DNA of 64,000 nt from BP-133 sp040756995 (lineage in GTDB: Bacteria; Actinomycetota; Acidimicrobiia; IMCC26256; BP-133): contig JBFLYK010000008.1 in NCBI GenBank assembly GCA_040756995.1, positions 62,001 through 126,000 on the forward strand, given 5' to 3'. The notes beneath the pieces were generated by a model, which was given only the letters and a program-made list of their open reading frames with translations, searched no databases and was not told where the DNA came from. This document shows, piece after piece, positions 7,110 to 16,350 of this stretch (within the stretch, counting starts at the first letter, position 1; every line of letters starts with the position of its first letter). The translations under genes were made by a program, and so were the position numbers.

Positions 7110-9385
7110 CCGACGGGCGTCACACCGCCCAGGGCGGCGGGCAGCGCGTCGCGCCACGCCCGTTCGGCGTCGGACAGGCTCACCTCGAAGGCGCCGCCCC
7201 ACACGAGCGAATCACCGCCGGCCGCGCCGATCGCCGCCGCCGGCACCCCGGCCGCCGCCGCCCGGCCCAGGATCTCGTCGACCCGACCCTGCTCCACGCT
7301 GAGCACGACCCGGTTGGCGGACTCGGCGAAGCAGGCCACCGACGGCACGAGGCTCTCGAGGCCGCCCCGGGCGGCGACGTCGAACCCGCAGCCGCCGGCG
7401 ATGGCCATCTCGGCCAGCGCCACGGCCAGCCCCCCGTCGGAGCAGTCGTGGACGCCGCCCACCGCCCGTTCCCGGACCAGCGCCGAGGCCAGCTCGTGGA
7501 GGGCGGCCCCGGCGGCGAGATCGGCGGCCGGCGGCATCCCGCCCAGGAGACCGTGGCGGCCGGCGGCCCACTCCGAGCCGCCGAGTTCGGCCGCCGTGTC
7601 GCCGAGCACGACGATCGACTGCCCGGCCACCAGCGCCGCCGGCGGCGGCCGATCCTCCAGGCGGTCGATCAGGCCGACGACACCGACCACCGGCGTCGGG
7701 TGGATGTCGGCGCCGTCCGACTCGTTGTAGAAGCTCACGTTCCCGCCGATGACGGGGAGGCCGAGCGCCCGGCAGGCGTCCGACATCCCGTCGACCACCT
7801 CGGCGAACTGCCACATCACCTCGGGGTGCTCGGGATTCCCGAAGTTCAGGCAGTTGACCAGGGCCAGCGCCCGGGCGCCGGTGCAGGCCACGTTCCGGGC
7901 CGCCTCCAGCACGGCCAGCGCCCCACCGGTCCGGGGATCGAGGAGGCAGAACCGGGCCTTCCCGTCGGTGGTGAGGGCCAGTGCCTTCTCGGTGCCCCGC
8001 AGCCGGAGGACGGCGGCGTCGCTCCCCGGCCCGCGGACGGTGTTGAGGAACAGCTGGTGGTCGTACTGGCGCCACACCCACGACGAGTCGGCGATGTTGG
8101 GCAGGGAGAGCATGCCGAGGAGTTCGGGACCGAGGTCGGTGCCGGCCGGGAACCGCTCCGCCAGCACCGGGAGCGGGTCGGCGGCGACGAGGGCGTCCTG
8201 GTTGGCCGGCCGGGCCACCGGACGGTCGTAGACCGGCCCGTCCCCCAGGCTCTCGGCCGGGACGTCGGCCAGCAGCTCGTCGCTCCCGCCATCGAAGCCC
8301 GGGAGGTCGAGGGGGGTGTCCCCCCGGAGTGAACTGTCGTAGACCCGGAACCGGCCGCTGCCGGTCACGCGGCCGACGACCGAGGCCCGGATCTCCCACT
8401 TCTCACAGAGGGCCAGGACCTCGTCGAGGTTCTCCGGGGTGACGATGGCCAGCATCCGCTCCTGGCTCTCGGAGATCATCACCTCCATCGGTTCCATCCC
8501 CGGCTCCCGCCGGGGAACCCGGGCGATGTCGACGTCCATGCCCATTCCGGCTTTGGCCGCCGTCTCCGAGGCGGCGCACGACAGCCCGCCGGCGCCGAGG
8601 TCCTGCACGCCGACGGCCAGACCGGAGTCGAGCAGGGCCAGACAGGCCTCGATCAGCTTCTTTTCTTCGAACGGATCGCCGACCTGAACCGAGGGCCGCT
8701 TGTCGGCCGCTGATTCATCGAATCCGGCCGAGGCCAAGATGCTGGCACCACCGATGCCGTCACGGCCGGTGGACGCGCCGAGCAGCACGGCGAGGTTGCC
8801 TTCTCCCTCGGCGCGCGCCAGCACAAGTCGTTCTTTGGGCAATACACCGAGACAGAAAACGTTGACGAGCGGATTGGCGCTGTAGCAGGGATCGAAAACG
8901 ATCTCGCCGCCGACGGTCGGCACCCCGACGGAATTGCCATAGCTGGAGATCCCGGCGACGACGCCTTCAACCAGATAACGGTTGCGTGCTCGGTCAAGGG
9001 GCCCGAAACGGAGCGGATCCATGAGAGCGATAGGGCGGGCACCCATGGAGAAAATGTCACGGATGATCCCGCCGACACCGGTCGCCGCACCCTGATGAGG
9101 CTCCACCGCCGAGGGGTGATTGTGGCTCTCGATGCGCAGCGCCACGGCCAGGCCTTCGCCGACGTCGATGACACCGGCGCCCTCGCCGGGGCCGACGAGC
9201 ACCCACGGCGCCTCAGTGGGAAAACGGCCCAGATATTTACGGGACGACTTGTAGGAACAGTGTTCTGACCACATCACGGAGTACATGGCCAGCTCGACGT
9301 CGGACGGATCCCGGCCCAACAGCCGCACGATCGCGTCCAACTCGTCGTCGGTCATTCCCAGCAGGCGGTGTCTCGGCTCGTCCAC
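7106..9385 (-). CDS. purL: Phosphoribosylformylglycinamidine synthase subunit II
   Basis: Fourth step of de novo purine synthesis: converts formylglycinamide ribotide to its amidine using ATP and ammonia delivered by PurQ. At 759 residues it is the small-type PurL that needs PurS and PurQ. It shows the expected MYSVMWSEHCSYKSSR near the N-terminus, HNHPSAVEPHQGAATGVGGIIRD, and GGNVSFYNES. The start GTG 9385 gives a normal N-terminus. The 5' third of the gene (about 8650-9385) looks lower in GC than the rest. The gene is separated from purS-purQ by pyrE and by a plus-strand hypothetical gene, which breaks the usual purSQL order. Confidence 0.96.
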   Translation of the reverse strand: MDEPRHRLLGMTDDELDAIVRLLGRDPSDVELAMYSVMWSEHCSYKSSRKYLGRFPTEAPWVLVGPGEGAGVIDVGEGLAVALRIESHNHPSAVEPHQGAATGVGGIIRDIFSMGARPIALMDPLRFGPLDRARNRYLVEGVVAGISSYGNSVGVPTVGGEIVFDPCYSANPLVNVFCLGVLPKERLVLARAEGEGNLAVLLGASTGRDGIGGASILASAGFDESAADKRPSVQVGDPFEEKKLIEACLALLDSGLAVGVQDLGAGGLSCAASETAAKAGMGMDVDIARVPRREPGMEPMEVMISESQERMLAIVTPENLDEVLALCEKWEIRASVVGRVTGSGRFRVYDSSLRGDTPLDLPGFDGGSDELLADVPAESLGDGPVYDRPVARPANQDALVAADPLPVLAERFPAGTDLGPELLGMLSLPNIADSSWVWRQYDHQLFLNTVRGPGSDAAVLRLRGTEKALALTTDGKARFCLLDPRTGGALAVLEAARNVACTGARALALVNCLNFGNPEHPEVMWQFAEVVDGMSDACRALGLPVIGGNVSFYNESDGADIHPTPVVGVVGLIDRLEDRPPPAALVAGQSIVVLGDTAAELGGSEWAAGRHGLLGGMPPAADLAAGAALHELASALVRERAVGGVHDCSDGGLAVALAEMAIAGGCGFDVAARGGLESLVPSVACFAESANRVVLSVEQGRVDEILGRAAAAGVPAAAIGAAGGDSLVWGGAFEVSLSDAERAWRDALPAALGGVTPVG

Positions 9386-9536
9386 AGGATGGATCGTAAC
9401 CGGAGTGCTGAAAGCGGGCGATTTGCTCTTGTCTATTGGTCGATGACGCTACAAGATGTGCTACATATCGAAAAAGAAGCGCTGACCCTTATGGGGCGTT
9501 ATCTTTTAGCCGGTACTCAAGGAGAGCAGGAATCAG

Positions 9537-9983
9537 GTGAGTCCCAGAGCATCCTCATCCGAGCCCAAGGCGCCCGCCAAGCGCAAGCGGTCGCCCATGT
9601 CCAACGAGCACAAGCAGGCCCTGGCTGAGGGCCGCGAACAGGGCCGGGGCGTGCGGCTTTACCTTGAGGCGCTGGAAAAGAACCGGCCGAAGCGGGGTCG
9701 GAAGCGCACGGCGGATTCCATCACGAAGCGGCTTGACACGATCGAACAGCGCCTCGTCGACGCCGATCCCCTGACCCGCCTGCACCTCATTCAGGAGAGG
9801 CTCAACCTTCAGAACGAGTTGGAGAGCCTGAAGGCCAAAACCGACCTCACGGAACTCGAAAAAGGTTTCATCAGCGCGGCTAAGAGTTATGGCGAGCGCA
9901 AGGGTATTACGCACGCCGCCTGGCGGGCGCTGGGCGTTCCGCCCGACGTGCTCCGTAAGGCCGGTATCAGTCGGGGGACCTGA
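9537..9983 (+). CDS. Conserved hypothetical protein, lysine/arginine-rich
   Basis: A 148-residue basic protein with no membrane segment. It has a Lys/Arg/Pro-rich head, a middle section rich in Glu, Leu and Gln that should form a long helix or coiled coil (about residues 55-100), and a tail reading SYGERKGITHAAWRALGVP...VLRKAGI that looks like a small helical DNA- or protein-binding motif. I recall similar proteins in other actinobacteria but know no function. The start is GTG 9537, with AAGGAG at 9519-9524 at rather long spacing; ATG 9600 is an alternative. It is the only plus-strand gene in the purine block, has lower GC than its neighbours, and sits between purL and pyrE, which suggests insertion into an older purine operon. 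Confidence 0.7.
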   Translation: MSPRASSSEPKAPAKRKRSPMSNEHKQALAEGREQGRGVRLYLEALEKNRPKRGRKRTADSITKRLDTIEQRLVDADPLTRLHLIQERLNLQNELESLKAKTDLTELEKGFISAAKSYGERKGITHAAWRALGVPPDVLRKAGISRGT

Positions 9984-10007
9984 CCCCGACTGTCTATTTT
10001 TGACAGT
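9971..10007. terminator. Double hairpin between the hypothetical gene and pyrE
   Basis: Two adjacent inverted repeats: a 6-bp stem (9971-9976 with 9984-9989) spanning the stop codon, and a 6-bp stem (9989-9994 with 10002-10007) whose 7-nt loop is TATTTTT. They lie between convergent genes and could end transcription in both directions. The stems are short, so this is a moderate call. Confidence 0.45.
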
Positions 10008-10010
10008 TCG

Positions 10011-10553
10011 TTACGAGCCGAATTCGTAGCCGAGGTCCGGCGCGCCGAGCACCGGGAAGAACGGGATGCCGCGCTCCTCGAGCGCCGGGCCCAGTTCCCC
10101 GCCCCGGTCGAGCAGGCAGGCGGCCCCCACGACCACGCACCCGAACTCCACGATGGCGTCGAGCGCCTGGAGCGTGCTTCCGCCGGTCGTCACGGCGTCG
10201 TCGACGACCAGCACCCGGTCCCCTTCCTTGATGGGGCCGGCCATGCGGCCTCCGGCGCCGTGGCCCTTGGCCTCCTTGCGGACGGCGAAGGCCCGCTTCC
10301 CGGAGCAGGCGGCCACGGCGAGGGCCACCGGGTCGGCACCGAGCGTCAGACCGCCGACGGCGTCGAAGGCCAAGTCCTCCACCGCTTCCAGCACCGCCCG
10401 CCCCACCGTTTCGATGCAGTCGCCGCGGTAGGTCACCTGGCGGGCGTCGAGGTACCACTTCGACTGGCGGCCCGACGCCAGCGTGAAGTCGCCCTCCCGG
10501 AGGGAGAACCGCTGGAGGTCGGCCAGGAGTTCGGCGGTGGCCGAGCCCCTCAC
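10011..10553 (-). CDS. pyrE: Orotate phosphoribosyltransferase
   Basis: Pyrimidine synthesis: transfers phosphoribosyl from PRPP to orotate to make OMP. The 180-residue protein carries the PRPP-binding signature VLVVDDAVTTGGST and the OPRTase pattern FTLASGRQSKWYLDAR near the N-terminus. The start is GTG 10553 in a 4-nt GTGA overlap with the purQ stop. This is a pyrimidine gene at the end of a purine operon, so the two pathways may be co-expressed here. Confidence 0.93.
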   Translation of the reverse strand: MRGSATAELLADLQRFSLREGDFTLASGRQSKWYLDARQVTYRGDCIETVGRAVLEAVEDLAFDAVGGLTLGADPVALAVAACSGKRAFAVRKEAKGHGAGGRMAGPIKEGDRVLVVDDAVTTGGSTLQALDAIVEFGCVVVGAACLLDRGGELGPALEERGIPFFPVLGAPDLGYEFGS

Positions 10554-11203
10554 AGCAGCGACCGCAGCAGGACCGCGCCGTCGGTCGAGCCGAGAATGGC
10601 CTCCGACGCCCGTTCGGGATGCGGCATCAGCCCCACGACGTTGCGACCTTCATTGCAGATTCCGGCGATGTCGTCGAGGCTGCCATTGGGATTGTCGACG
10701 TAGCGCAGCACGATCTGGTCGTTCTCCCGCAACTCCTTGAGCGTCCCCTCGTCACAGACGAAGTTGCCTTCGAAATGGTTGATCGGGATGCGCAGGATCT
10801 GCCCCACCTCGGCCTTCCGGGTGAGGACCGTCGAGGTGGTCTCGACCCGCAACGGGACCGTCTGGCAGCGGAACTTGAGCCCGGCGTTCTTCTGCAGCGC
10901 CCCGGCCAGCAGCCCGGCCTCGCAGAGGATCTGGAAGCCGTTGCAGATGCCGACGACCGGCCCCCCGGAGCGGGCGAAGTCGGCCACGGCGTCCATGACG
11001 GGCGAGAAGCGGGCGATGGCGCCCGTCCGCAGGTAGTCGCCGTGGGCGAATCCGCCGGCGATGATCACGGCGTCGGACTGGCCGACGGTCGGATCGGCGT
11101 GCCACAGCAGCTGCGGCTCGCCGCCCAGCACCTTGACCGCCCAGGCGACGTCCTGCTCGCAGTTCGTGCCCGGGAACTGGACCACGCCGACCTTGGTGGT
11201 CAC
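10550..11203 (-). CDS. purQ: Phosphoribosylformylglycinamidine synthase subunit I (glutaminase)
   Basis: Class I glutamine amidotransferase subunit that hands ammonia to PurL. The 217-residue protein shows the N-terminal VGVVQFPGTNCEQD, the nucleophile elbow VVGICNGFQIL with its catalytic Cys, and the C-terminal MPHPER holding the catalytic His and Glu. GTG 11203 overlaps the purS stop by 4 nt (GTGA), which fixes the start against a longer in-frame extension. It is translationally coupled on both sides. Confidence 0.95.
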   Translation of the reverse strand: MTTKVGVVQFPGTNCEQDVAWAVKVLGGEPQLLWHADPTVGQSDAVIIAGGFAHGDYLRTGAIARFSPVMDAVADFARSGGPVVGICNGFQILCEAGLLAGALQKNAGLKFRCQTVPLRVETTSTVLTRKAEVGQILRIPINHFEGNFVCDEGTLKELRENDQIVLRYVDNPNGSLDDIAGICNEGRNVVGLMPHPERASEAILGSTDGAVLLRSLL

Positions 11204-11463
11204 ACGGACTCCGCGGTCATGATCTCGATCGTGTAGTCCTCGATCACCGGGTTGGCCAGCAGCCTCCGGCACATCTCCTCCACCTCGGCCCGGGCGGCGG
11301 CCTCGTCGGTGGCCTCGACGGCCAGGCGGATGCTCTTGCCGACCCGGACGTGGCTGACGTTGCCGTAGCCCAGGGCGGGCAGGGCCCGTTCGATCACGCC
11401 GCCCTGGGGGTCGAGGATGCCGGGCCGGTGCGCGACCTCGATGCGGACCTCGTAGGTGTTCAA
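11200..11463 (-). CDS. purS: Phosphoribosylformylglycinamidine synthase subunit PurS
   Basis: The small bridging subunit of the PurLQS complex, 87 residues, typical length. It has the recognisable RPGILDPQG motif and an alternating beta/alpha pattern ending in a DYTIEI strand. The start is a TTG at 11463 sharing a TTGA 4-nt overlap with the purC stop; no ATG or GTG fits the frame nearby. It is needed here because PurL is of the small type. Confidence 0.93.
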   Translation of the reverse strand: MNTYEVRIEVAHRPGILDPQGGVIERALPALGYGNVSHVRVGKSIRLAVEATDEAAARAEVEEMCRRLLANPVIEDYTIEIMTAESV

Positions 11464-12347
11464 TCACCCACCCCGTACCAGTCGTCGAAGCTCCGCTCGG
11501 TCAGCTGCTCGTAGGCCTCGATGTAACGGGACCGGGTGCCCTCGACCACCTTGTCGGGCAGCGACGGCGGAGGCGGCGTGCCGTCCCAGCCCTGGTCGAG
11601 CAGGTACTGGCGGACGAACTGCTTGTCGAAGCTCGGCGGCGACGTCCCCGGCACCCATTCGTCGGCCGGCCAGAACCGGGACGAGTCGGGGGTCAGGATC
11701 TCGTCGATGAGGATCAGTTCCCCGTCCACCGTCCCGAACTCCAGCTTGGTGTCGGCCAGGAGGATTCCTCTCGTGGAGGCGACGGTGGTGCCGTACTTGT
11801 AGATGGCGATGGAGATGTCGCGCAGCCGCTCGTAGAGGTCCTTCCCGACCAGGGCGATGGCGTCGTCCCGGGTCAGGGCCAGGTCATGGCCCTCCTCCGC
11901 CTTGGTCGTGGGCGTGAAGATCGGCTCGGGCAGCTGTTCGGCCAGCGCCATGCCGGGCGGCAGCGGCTCGCCGTTGACCGTCCCCTGCTTCTGGTACTCG
12001 GACCAGGCGGAACCGAACAGGTAGCCCCGCACGACGCACTCCATCAGCACCGGGCGGGCCGCCTTCACCAGCATGGCCCGGCCGGCCACGTCGGGCCCGG
12101 CCGTCTCGGGAAAGTCGGTGGGATCGGCGGAGATCAGGTGGTTGGGGACGATGTCGGTGGTCTTGTCGAACCAGAAGGTCGACAGGCCGGTCAGGACCCG
12201 GCCCTTGTCGGGGATCGGTTCGTCGAGCACGACGTCGAAGGCCGAGATGCGGTCCGACGCCACCATCAGCAGGCGGTCGTGGCCGACCTCGTAGACGTCG
12301 CGCACCTTCCCCGACCGGAGCTTGGGAAGGCCGATGGGCGTACTCAC
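11460..12347 (-). CDS. purC: SAICAR synthase (phosphoribosylaminoimidazole-succinocarboxamide synthase)
   Basis: Joins aspartate to CAIR with ATP in purine synthesis. The 295-residue protein begins with the family's LRSGKVRDVYEVG nucleotide-binding loop and contains VVRGYLFGSAWSEY and DTKLEFG. The start is GTG 12347, 15 nt downstream of purB. It is a monofunctional enzyme of the longer type common in actinobacteria and yeast. Confidence 0.95.
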   Translation of the reverse strand: MSTPIGLPKLRSGKVRDVYEVGHDRLLMVASDRISAFDVVLDEPIPDKGRVLTGLSTFWFDKTTDIVPNHLISADPTDFPETAGPDVAGRAMLVKAARPVLMECVVRGYLFGSAWSEYQKQGTVNGEPLPPGMALAEQLPEPIFTPTTKAEEGHDLALTRDDAIALVGKDLYERLRDISIAIYKYGTTVASTRGILLADTKLEFGTVDGELILIDEILTPDSSRFWPADEWVPGTSPPSFDKQFVRQYLLDQGWDGTPPPPSLPDKVVEGTRSRYIEAYEQLTERSFDDWYGVGD

Positions 12348-12362
12348 AGTGGAAACCTCGCT

Positions 12363-13694
12363 TCAGTCGAAGATGTCGGGTTCGGGGGCATCGAGGACGT
12401 CGAAGACGCGACCGGCGTTGGCCAGGGCGGCCTTCAGGTCGAAGCAGGCGGCGAGCCGCTCGTCGGTCAGCCGGCTCGTCACCTCCGGGTCGGCCCGGAG
12501 GATCTCGAGGAAGGGCCGGCGCTCCTCCCAGGCGGCCATGGCCGCCCGCTGGGTGATGCGGTAGGCGGCGTCGCGGTCGAGGCCGGAGGCGACGAGGGCC
12601 AGGAGGACGGGCTGGCTGAACACCAGGCCGTAGGACCGTTCCAGGTTCTCGGCCATCCGGTCGGGGAAGACCTCGAGACCCTCGACGATGTCCTTGAACT
12701 TCACCAGCAGGTAGTAGGCCAGCATCGACGAGTCGGGCAGGATGACCCGCTCCACGCTGGAGTGGGAGATGTCGCGCTCGTGCCAGAGGGCGACGTTCTC
12801 CAGCGACGCCTGGAGGTTGGACCGCACGACCCGGGCCAGACCGCAGAGCTGTTCGCAGCGCACCGGATTGCGCTTGTGGGGCATGGCGCTCGAGCCCTTC
12901 TGGGCTCCCTTGCGGAAGGGCTCCGCCGCCTCGCCGACCTCGGTGCGCTGCAGGTGGCGGATCTCGAGGGCGAAGGCCTCGACGCTGGCCGCCACCGAGG
13001 CGCAGGCGTAGGCGAACTCGGCGTGGCGGTCGCGGGCCAGGACCTGGGTGGCGGGAACCGGCCGCAGGCCCAGCCGCTGGCAGACGTAGCGCTCCACCGC
13101 CGGATCGACGTTGGAGTAGGTGCCAACGGCGCCGGACAGCTTGCCGACGCTGACGGCGTGGCGGGCCCGGATCAGCCGGTCCTTGTCCCGGCGGATCTGC
13201 AGGGCCCACAGCGCCAGCTTGGCCCCCATGGTGGTCGGCTCGGCGTGGATGCCGTGGGTGCGGCCGACCATCGGCACGTCGCGCAGCTCCCGGGCCCGGT
13301 CGGCGATGGCGCCCTCGAGGGCGGTGGCGGCGTCGATGAGCAGCGTCGTCGCCCGGCTGAGCGTGACCGACAGTGCGGTGTCGACGACGTCGGACGACGT
13401 CAGCCCGTAGTGGACCCAGCCGCCGGCGGGCTGGCCGACCCGGCCGGCCACGACGTCGACGAAGGCGGCGACGTCGTGGTTGGTGATGCGTTCCCGTTCC
13501 TCGATGGCGGCCACGTCGTCGGTGGTGATCATGCCGGCGGTGCGTTCCCGGATGGCGGCGACGTCCTCGGCCGGGACCGTACCCAGCAGCGACCAGGCCT
13601 CCACGGCCAGGATCTCCACCTCGAGCATGGTGGAGAAGCGGGCTTCGTCGCTCCACAGCGACGCCATCTCGGGCAGCGAGTAGCGGGGGATCAC
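12363..13694 (-). CDS. purB: Adenylosuccinate lyase
   Basis: Acts twice in purine synthesis, cleaving SAICAR and adenylosuccinate with release of fumarate. The 443-residue protein has the fumarase/aspartase superfamily signature loop GSSAMPHKRNPVRCEQL holding the catalytic Ser, and the GRTHGIHAEPTTMG segment carrying an active-site His. GTG 13694 shares a GTGA overlap with the purD stop. It sits between purD and purC. Confidence 0.95.
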   Translation of the reverse strand: MIPRYSLPEMASLWSDEARFSTMLEVEILAVEAWSLLGTVPAEDVAAIRERTAGMITTDDVAAIEERERITNHDVAAFVDVVAGRVGQPAGGWVHYGLTSSDVVDTALSVTLSRATTLLIDAATALEGAIADRARELRDVPMVGRTHGIHAEPTTMGAKLALWALQIRRDKDRLIRARHAVSVGKLSGAVGTYSNVDPAVERYVCQRLGLRPVPATQVLARDRHAEFAYACASVAASVEAFALEIRHLQRTEVGEAAEPFRKGAQKGSSAMPHKRNPVRCEQLCGLARVVRSNLQASLENVALWHERDISHSSVERVILPDSSMLAYYLLVKFKDIVEGLEVFPDRMAENLERSYGLVFSQPVLLALVASGLDRDAAYRITQRAAMAAWEERRPFLEILRADPEVTSRLTDERLAACFDLKAALANAGRVFDVLDAPEPDIFD

Positions 13695-15007
13695 CGGGCG
13701 CCGTCCGTTTCCGGCCCGGCAGCGGCCGCAGCGATGTCGCGCCGGTACTGCATGCCCGGCCAGGAGATCCGGCCCGCCGCCTCGTAGGCCCGGGCCCGGG
13801 CGTCGGCCAGTGTGGCGCCGAGGGCCGTGACGTTGAGCACCCGCCCGCCAGCGGTGCGGACCTCGCCCGGCCGGCCGTCGGCGGCGGCGGTGCCGGCGTG
13901 GAACACGGTCACGCCCTCGACCTCGGCGGCGGAGTCGAGGCCGGCGATGACGTCACCGGTGCGGGGGGCGGCGGGGTAGCCCTCGGAGGCCAGCACCACC
14001 GTGACCGCCGCCTCGTCCCGCCACCGCAGCGGCGTGGTGAGTTTCCCGGCCGCCGCCTCGGCCAGGTGGGTGGCCAGGTCGGAGGCCAGGCGGGGGACCA
14101 CCACCTGACATTCGGGGTCGCCGAAGCGCACGTTGTACTCCAGGATCTTGGGGCCGTCGGGGGTCAGCATGATTCCGGCGTACAGGACTCCCCGGTACGG
14201 GGCACCCAGCCGCCCGAGCGCTTCCAGCGTAGGGGCCACCGCCTTGGCCATGACCTCCTCGACGAGCTCCGGGCCGACGATGGGGACGGGCGAGTAGGCG
14301 CCCATCCCGCCGGTGTTCGGGCCGCTGTCACCCTCGCCGATCCGCTTGAAGTCCTGCGCCGGGGCGAGGGGGACGGCGTCGCGCCCGTCGCAGAGCACGA
14401 GCAACGACAACTCGGGCCCGGTCAGGCCCTCCTCGATGACCACGGTGCGGCCGGCGTCGCCGAAGGCCTCGCCCGACAGGTAGGTCCGTACGGCGGCGCG
14501 GGCCTCGGCCCGGTCGGTGGTGACGACGACACCCTTGCCGGCGGCCAGCCCGTCCGTCTTGATGACGAACAGCCCGCCCAGGGTGTCGAGGAAGTCGAGG
14601 GCGGCGGTTTCGCCGGCCCGTTCCCCGGAGTCGTTGGTGAACACGCCGTAGCGGGCGGTGGGGACGCCGGCGTCGCGCAGCACGTCCTTCATCCAGGCCT
14701 TGGAGCCCTCGAGGCGGGCGGCCGCCGCCCGGGGCCCGAACGCCAGCCGGCCCCGGGCCTCCACCGCGTCGACCGCCCCGGCCACCAGCGGGACCTCCGG
14801 ACCGATCACCACCAGCTCGGCGTCGACCTCGTCGGCCAGGTCGGCCACCGCGGTGGGATCACCGGCGTTGACCGGCAGGCAGCGCCCGAGCGAGGCGATG
14901 CCGGGGTTGCCGGGGGCGCCGATGACCTCGCTGACCCCCGCAGACTGCGCCAGCCCATGGGCCAGGGCGTGTTCCCGCCCTCCCGACCCGACGACGAGCA
15001 CCCGCAC
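13691..15007 (-). CDS. purD: Phosphoribosylamine-glycine ligase (GAR synthetase)
   Basis: Second purine step: ATP-dependent joining of glycine to phosphoribosylamine. The 438-residue ATP-grasp enzyme begins VLVVGSGGREHALA, contains FVIKTDGLAAGKGV in the ATP-binding lobe, and shows NTGGMGAYSP and EYNVRFGDPE of the catalytic site. The start is GTG 15007, 10 nt after the purA stop. It is followed by purB with a GTGA overlap. Confidence 0.96.
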   Translation of the reverse strand: MRVLVVGSGGREHALAHGLAQSAGVSEVIGAPGNPGIASLGRCLPVNAGDPTAVADLADEVDAELVVIGPEVPLVAGAVDAVEARGRLAFGPRAAAARLEGSKAWMKDVLRDAGVPTARYGVFTNDSGERAGETAALDFLDTLGGLFVIKTDGLAAGKGVVVTTDRAEARAAVRTYLSGEAFGDAGRTVVIEEGLTGPELSLLVLCDGRDAVPLAPAQDFKRIGEGDSGPNTGGMGAYSPVPIVGPELVEEVMAKAVAPTLEALGRLGAPYRGVLYAGIMLTPDGPKILEYNVRFGDPECQVVVPRLASDLATHLAEAAAGKLTTPLRWRDEAAVTVVLASEGYPAAPRTGDVIAGLDSAAEVEGVTVFHAGTAAADGRPGEVRTAGGRVLNVTALGATLADARARAYEAAGRISWPGMQYRRDIAAAAAGPETDGAR

Positions 15008-15017
15008 CCGGCGGCCC

Positions 15018-16304
15018 CTAAGCGGCGGCCGGCATGACGACCGTCTGGCCGCGGGCCGGGCCCACCGAGCAGAACGTGACGGGCACGCCCGCCAGCGATT
15101 CGATGGCCGCCACGTAGTCGCGGGCGGCGGCCGGGAGGTCCTCGAACCGGTGCACCTCGCCGATCTCGGCGCCCCAGCCGGGCAACGTCTCGTAGATCGG
15201 GCGGACCTTGTGCAGCACCGACTGGTGGTAGGGCACGTGCTCGTAGCGCTTCCCGCTCTCGTCCTCGTAGGCCACGCAGATCTTGAGCTCGGTGAGCGGG
15301 GCCAGGACGTCGAGCTTGGTGAGGGCCACCTCCGTCAGGCTGTTGAGCCGCACGGCGTGGCGGAGCATGACGGCGTCGAGCCAGCCCGGCCGGCGCCGGC
15401 GGCCGGTGTTGGTGCCGTACTCGCCGCCCCGGTCGACGAGGAGGTCGCCGACCTCGTCGAACAGCTCGGTGGGGAACGGGCCGCTGCCGACCCGGGTCAC
15501 GTAGGCCTTGGCCACGCCGATGATCCGGTTGATGTGGCGGGGGCCCACGCCGGCGCCGGTGCAGGCCCCGCCGGCCACCGGGTTCGACGACGTCACATAG
15601 GGATAGGTGCCCTGATCGAGGTCGAGGAAGGTGGCCTGCGCCCCTTCGAAGAGGACGTTCTCGCCCGCCTCCAGCGTCTCGTGGATCAGCTGCACGGTGT
15701 CGCTGATCATCGGCTCCAGCCGCTCGAGGTACGACCGGTAGCGGGTGAAGATCTCCGCCGCCTTGAGCGGGAGCCGGTTGTAGACCTTGGCCAGGACGCC
15801 GTTCTTCTCCCGCAGGGCGAGGTCGAGCTTGGCCGAGAAGATCTTCTCGTCGAGCAGGTCCTGGACCCGGATCCCGACCCGGGTGGCCTTGTCGGCGTAG
15901 GTCGGGCCGATGCCCCGCTTGGTCGTGCCCAGCTTGTTCTTGCCCAGGAACCGCTCGGTGACCTTATCCAGCTCCTGGTGGTAGGGCATGATCAGGTGGG
16001 CGTTCCCCGAAAGCTTCAGGCGGGATGTGTCGATGCCCTTGCCCTCGAGCATGTCGAGCTCGGCGATGAGGACGGCGGGGTCGACCACCACCCCGTTGCC
16101 GATCACCGGCGTGACGTGGGGATAGAGGATTCCCGACGGCACGAGCTGGAGGGCCAGGGTGTGGCCGTCAGCGATGATCGTGTGGCCGGCGTTGTGGCCG
16201 CCCTGATAGCGGACCACCATCGCCATGTCGTCGCACAACAGGTCGGTGAACCGGCCCTTGCCTTCGTCGCCCCACTGGGTGCCGACGATCACCGTGCCCG
16301 GCAC
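15018..16304 (-). CDS. purA: Adenylosuccinate synthetase
   Basis: First committed step from IMP to AMP, using GTP and aspartate. The 428-residue protein carries the N-terminal P-loop VGTQWGDEGKG, the GGHNAGHT loop, and RGIGPTYADKATR. GTG 16304 is the start. Having purA next to purD and purB places IMP synthesis and the AMP branch in one transcription unit. Confidence 0.96.
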   Translation of the reverse strand: MPGTVIVGTQWGDEGKGRFTDLLCDDMAMVVRYQGGHNAGHTIIADGHTLALQLVPSGILYPHVTPVIGNGVVVDPAVLIAELDMLEGKGIDTSRLKLSGNAHLIMPYHQELDKVTERFLGKNKLGTTKRGIGPTYADKATRVGIRVQDLLDEKIFSAKLDLALREKNGVLAKVYNRLPLKAAEIFTRYRSYLERLEPMISDTVQLIHETLEAGENVLFEGAQATFLDLDQGTYPYVTSSNPVAGGACTGAGVGPRHINRIIGVAKAYVTRVGSGPFPTELFDEVGDLLVDRGGEYGTNTGRRRRPGWLDAVMLRHAVRLNSLTEVALTKLDVLAPLTELKICVAYEDESGKRYEHVPYHQSVLHKVRPIYETLPGWGAEIGEVHRFEDLPAAARDYVAAIESLAGVPVTFCSVGPARGQTVVMPAAA

Positions 16305-16350
16305 GACAGCTCCCCCGGAAGCCCCTCGGTTGTCACGTGTCGGCAGCGTA

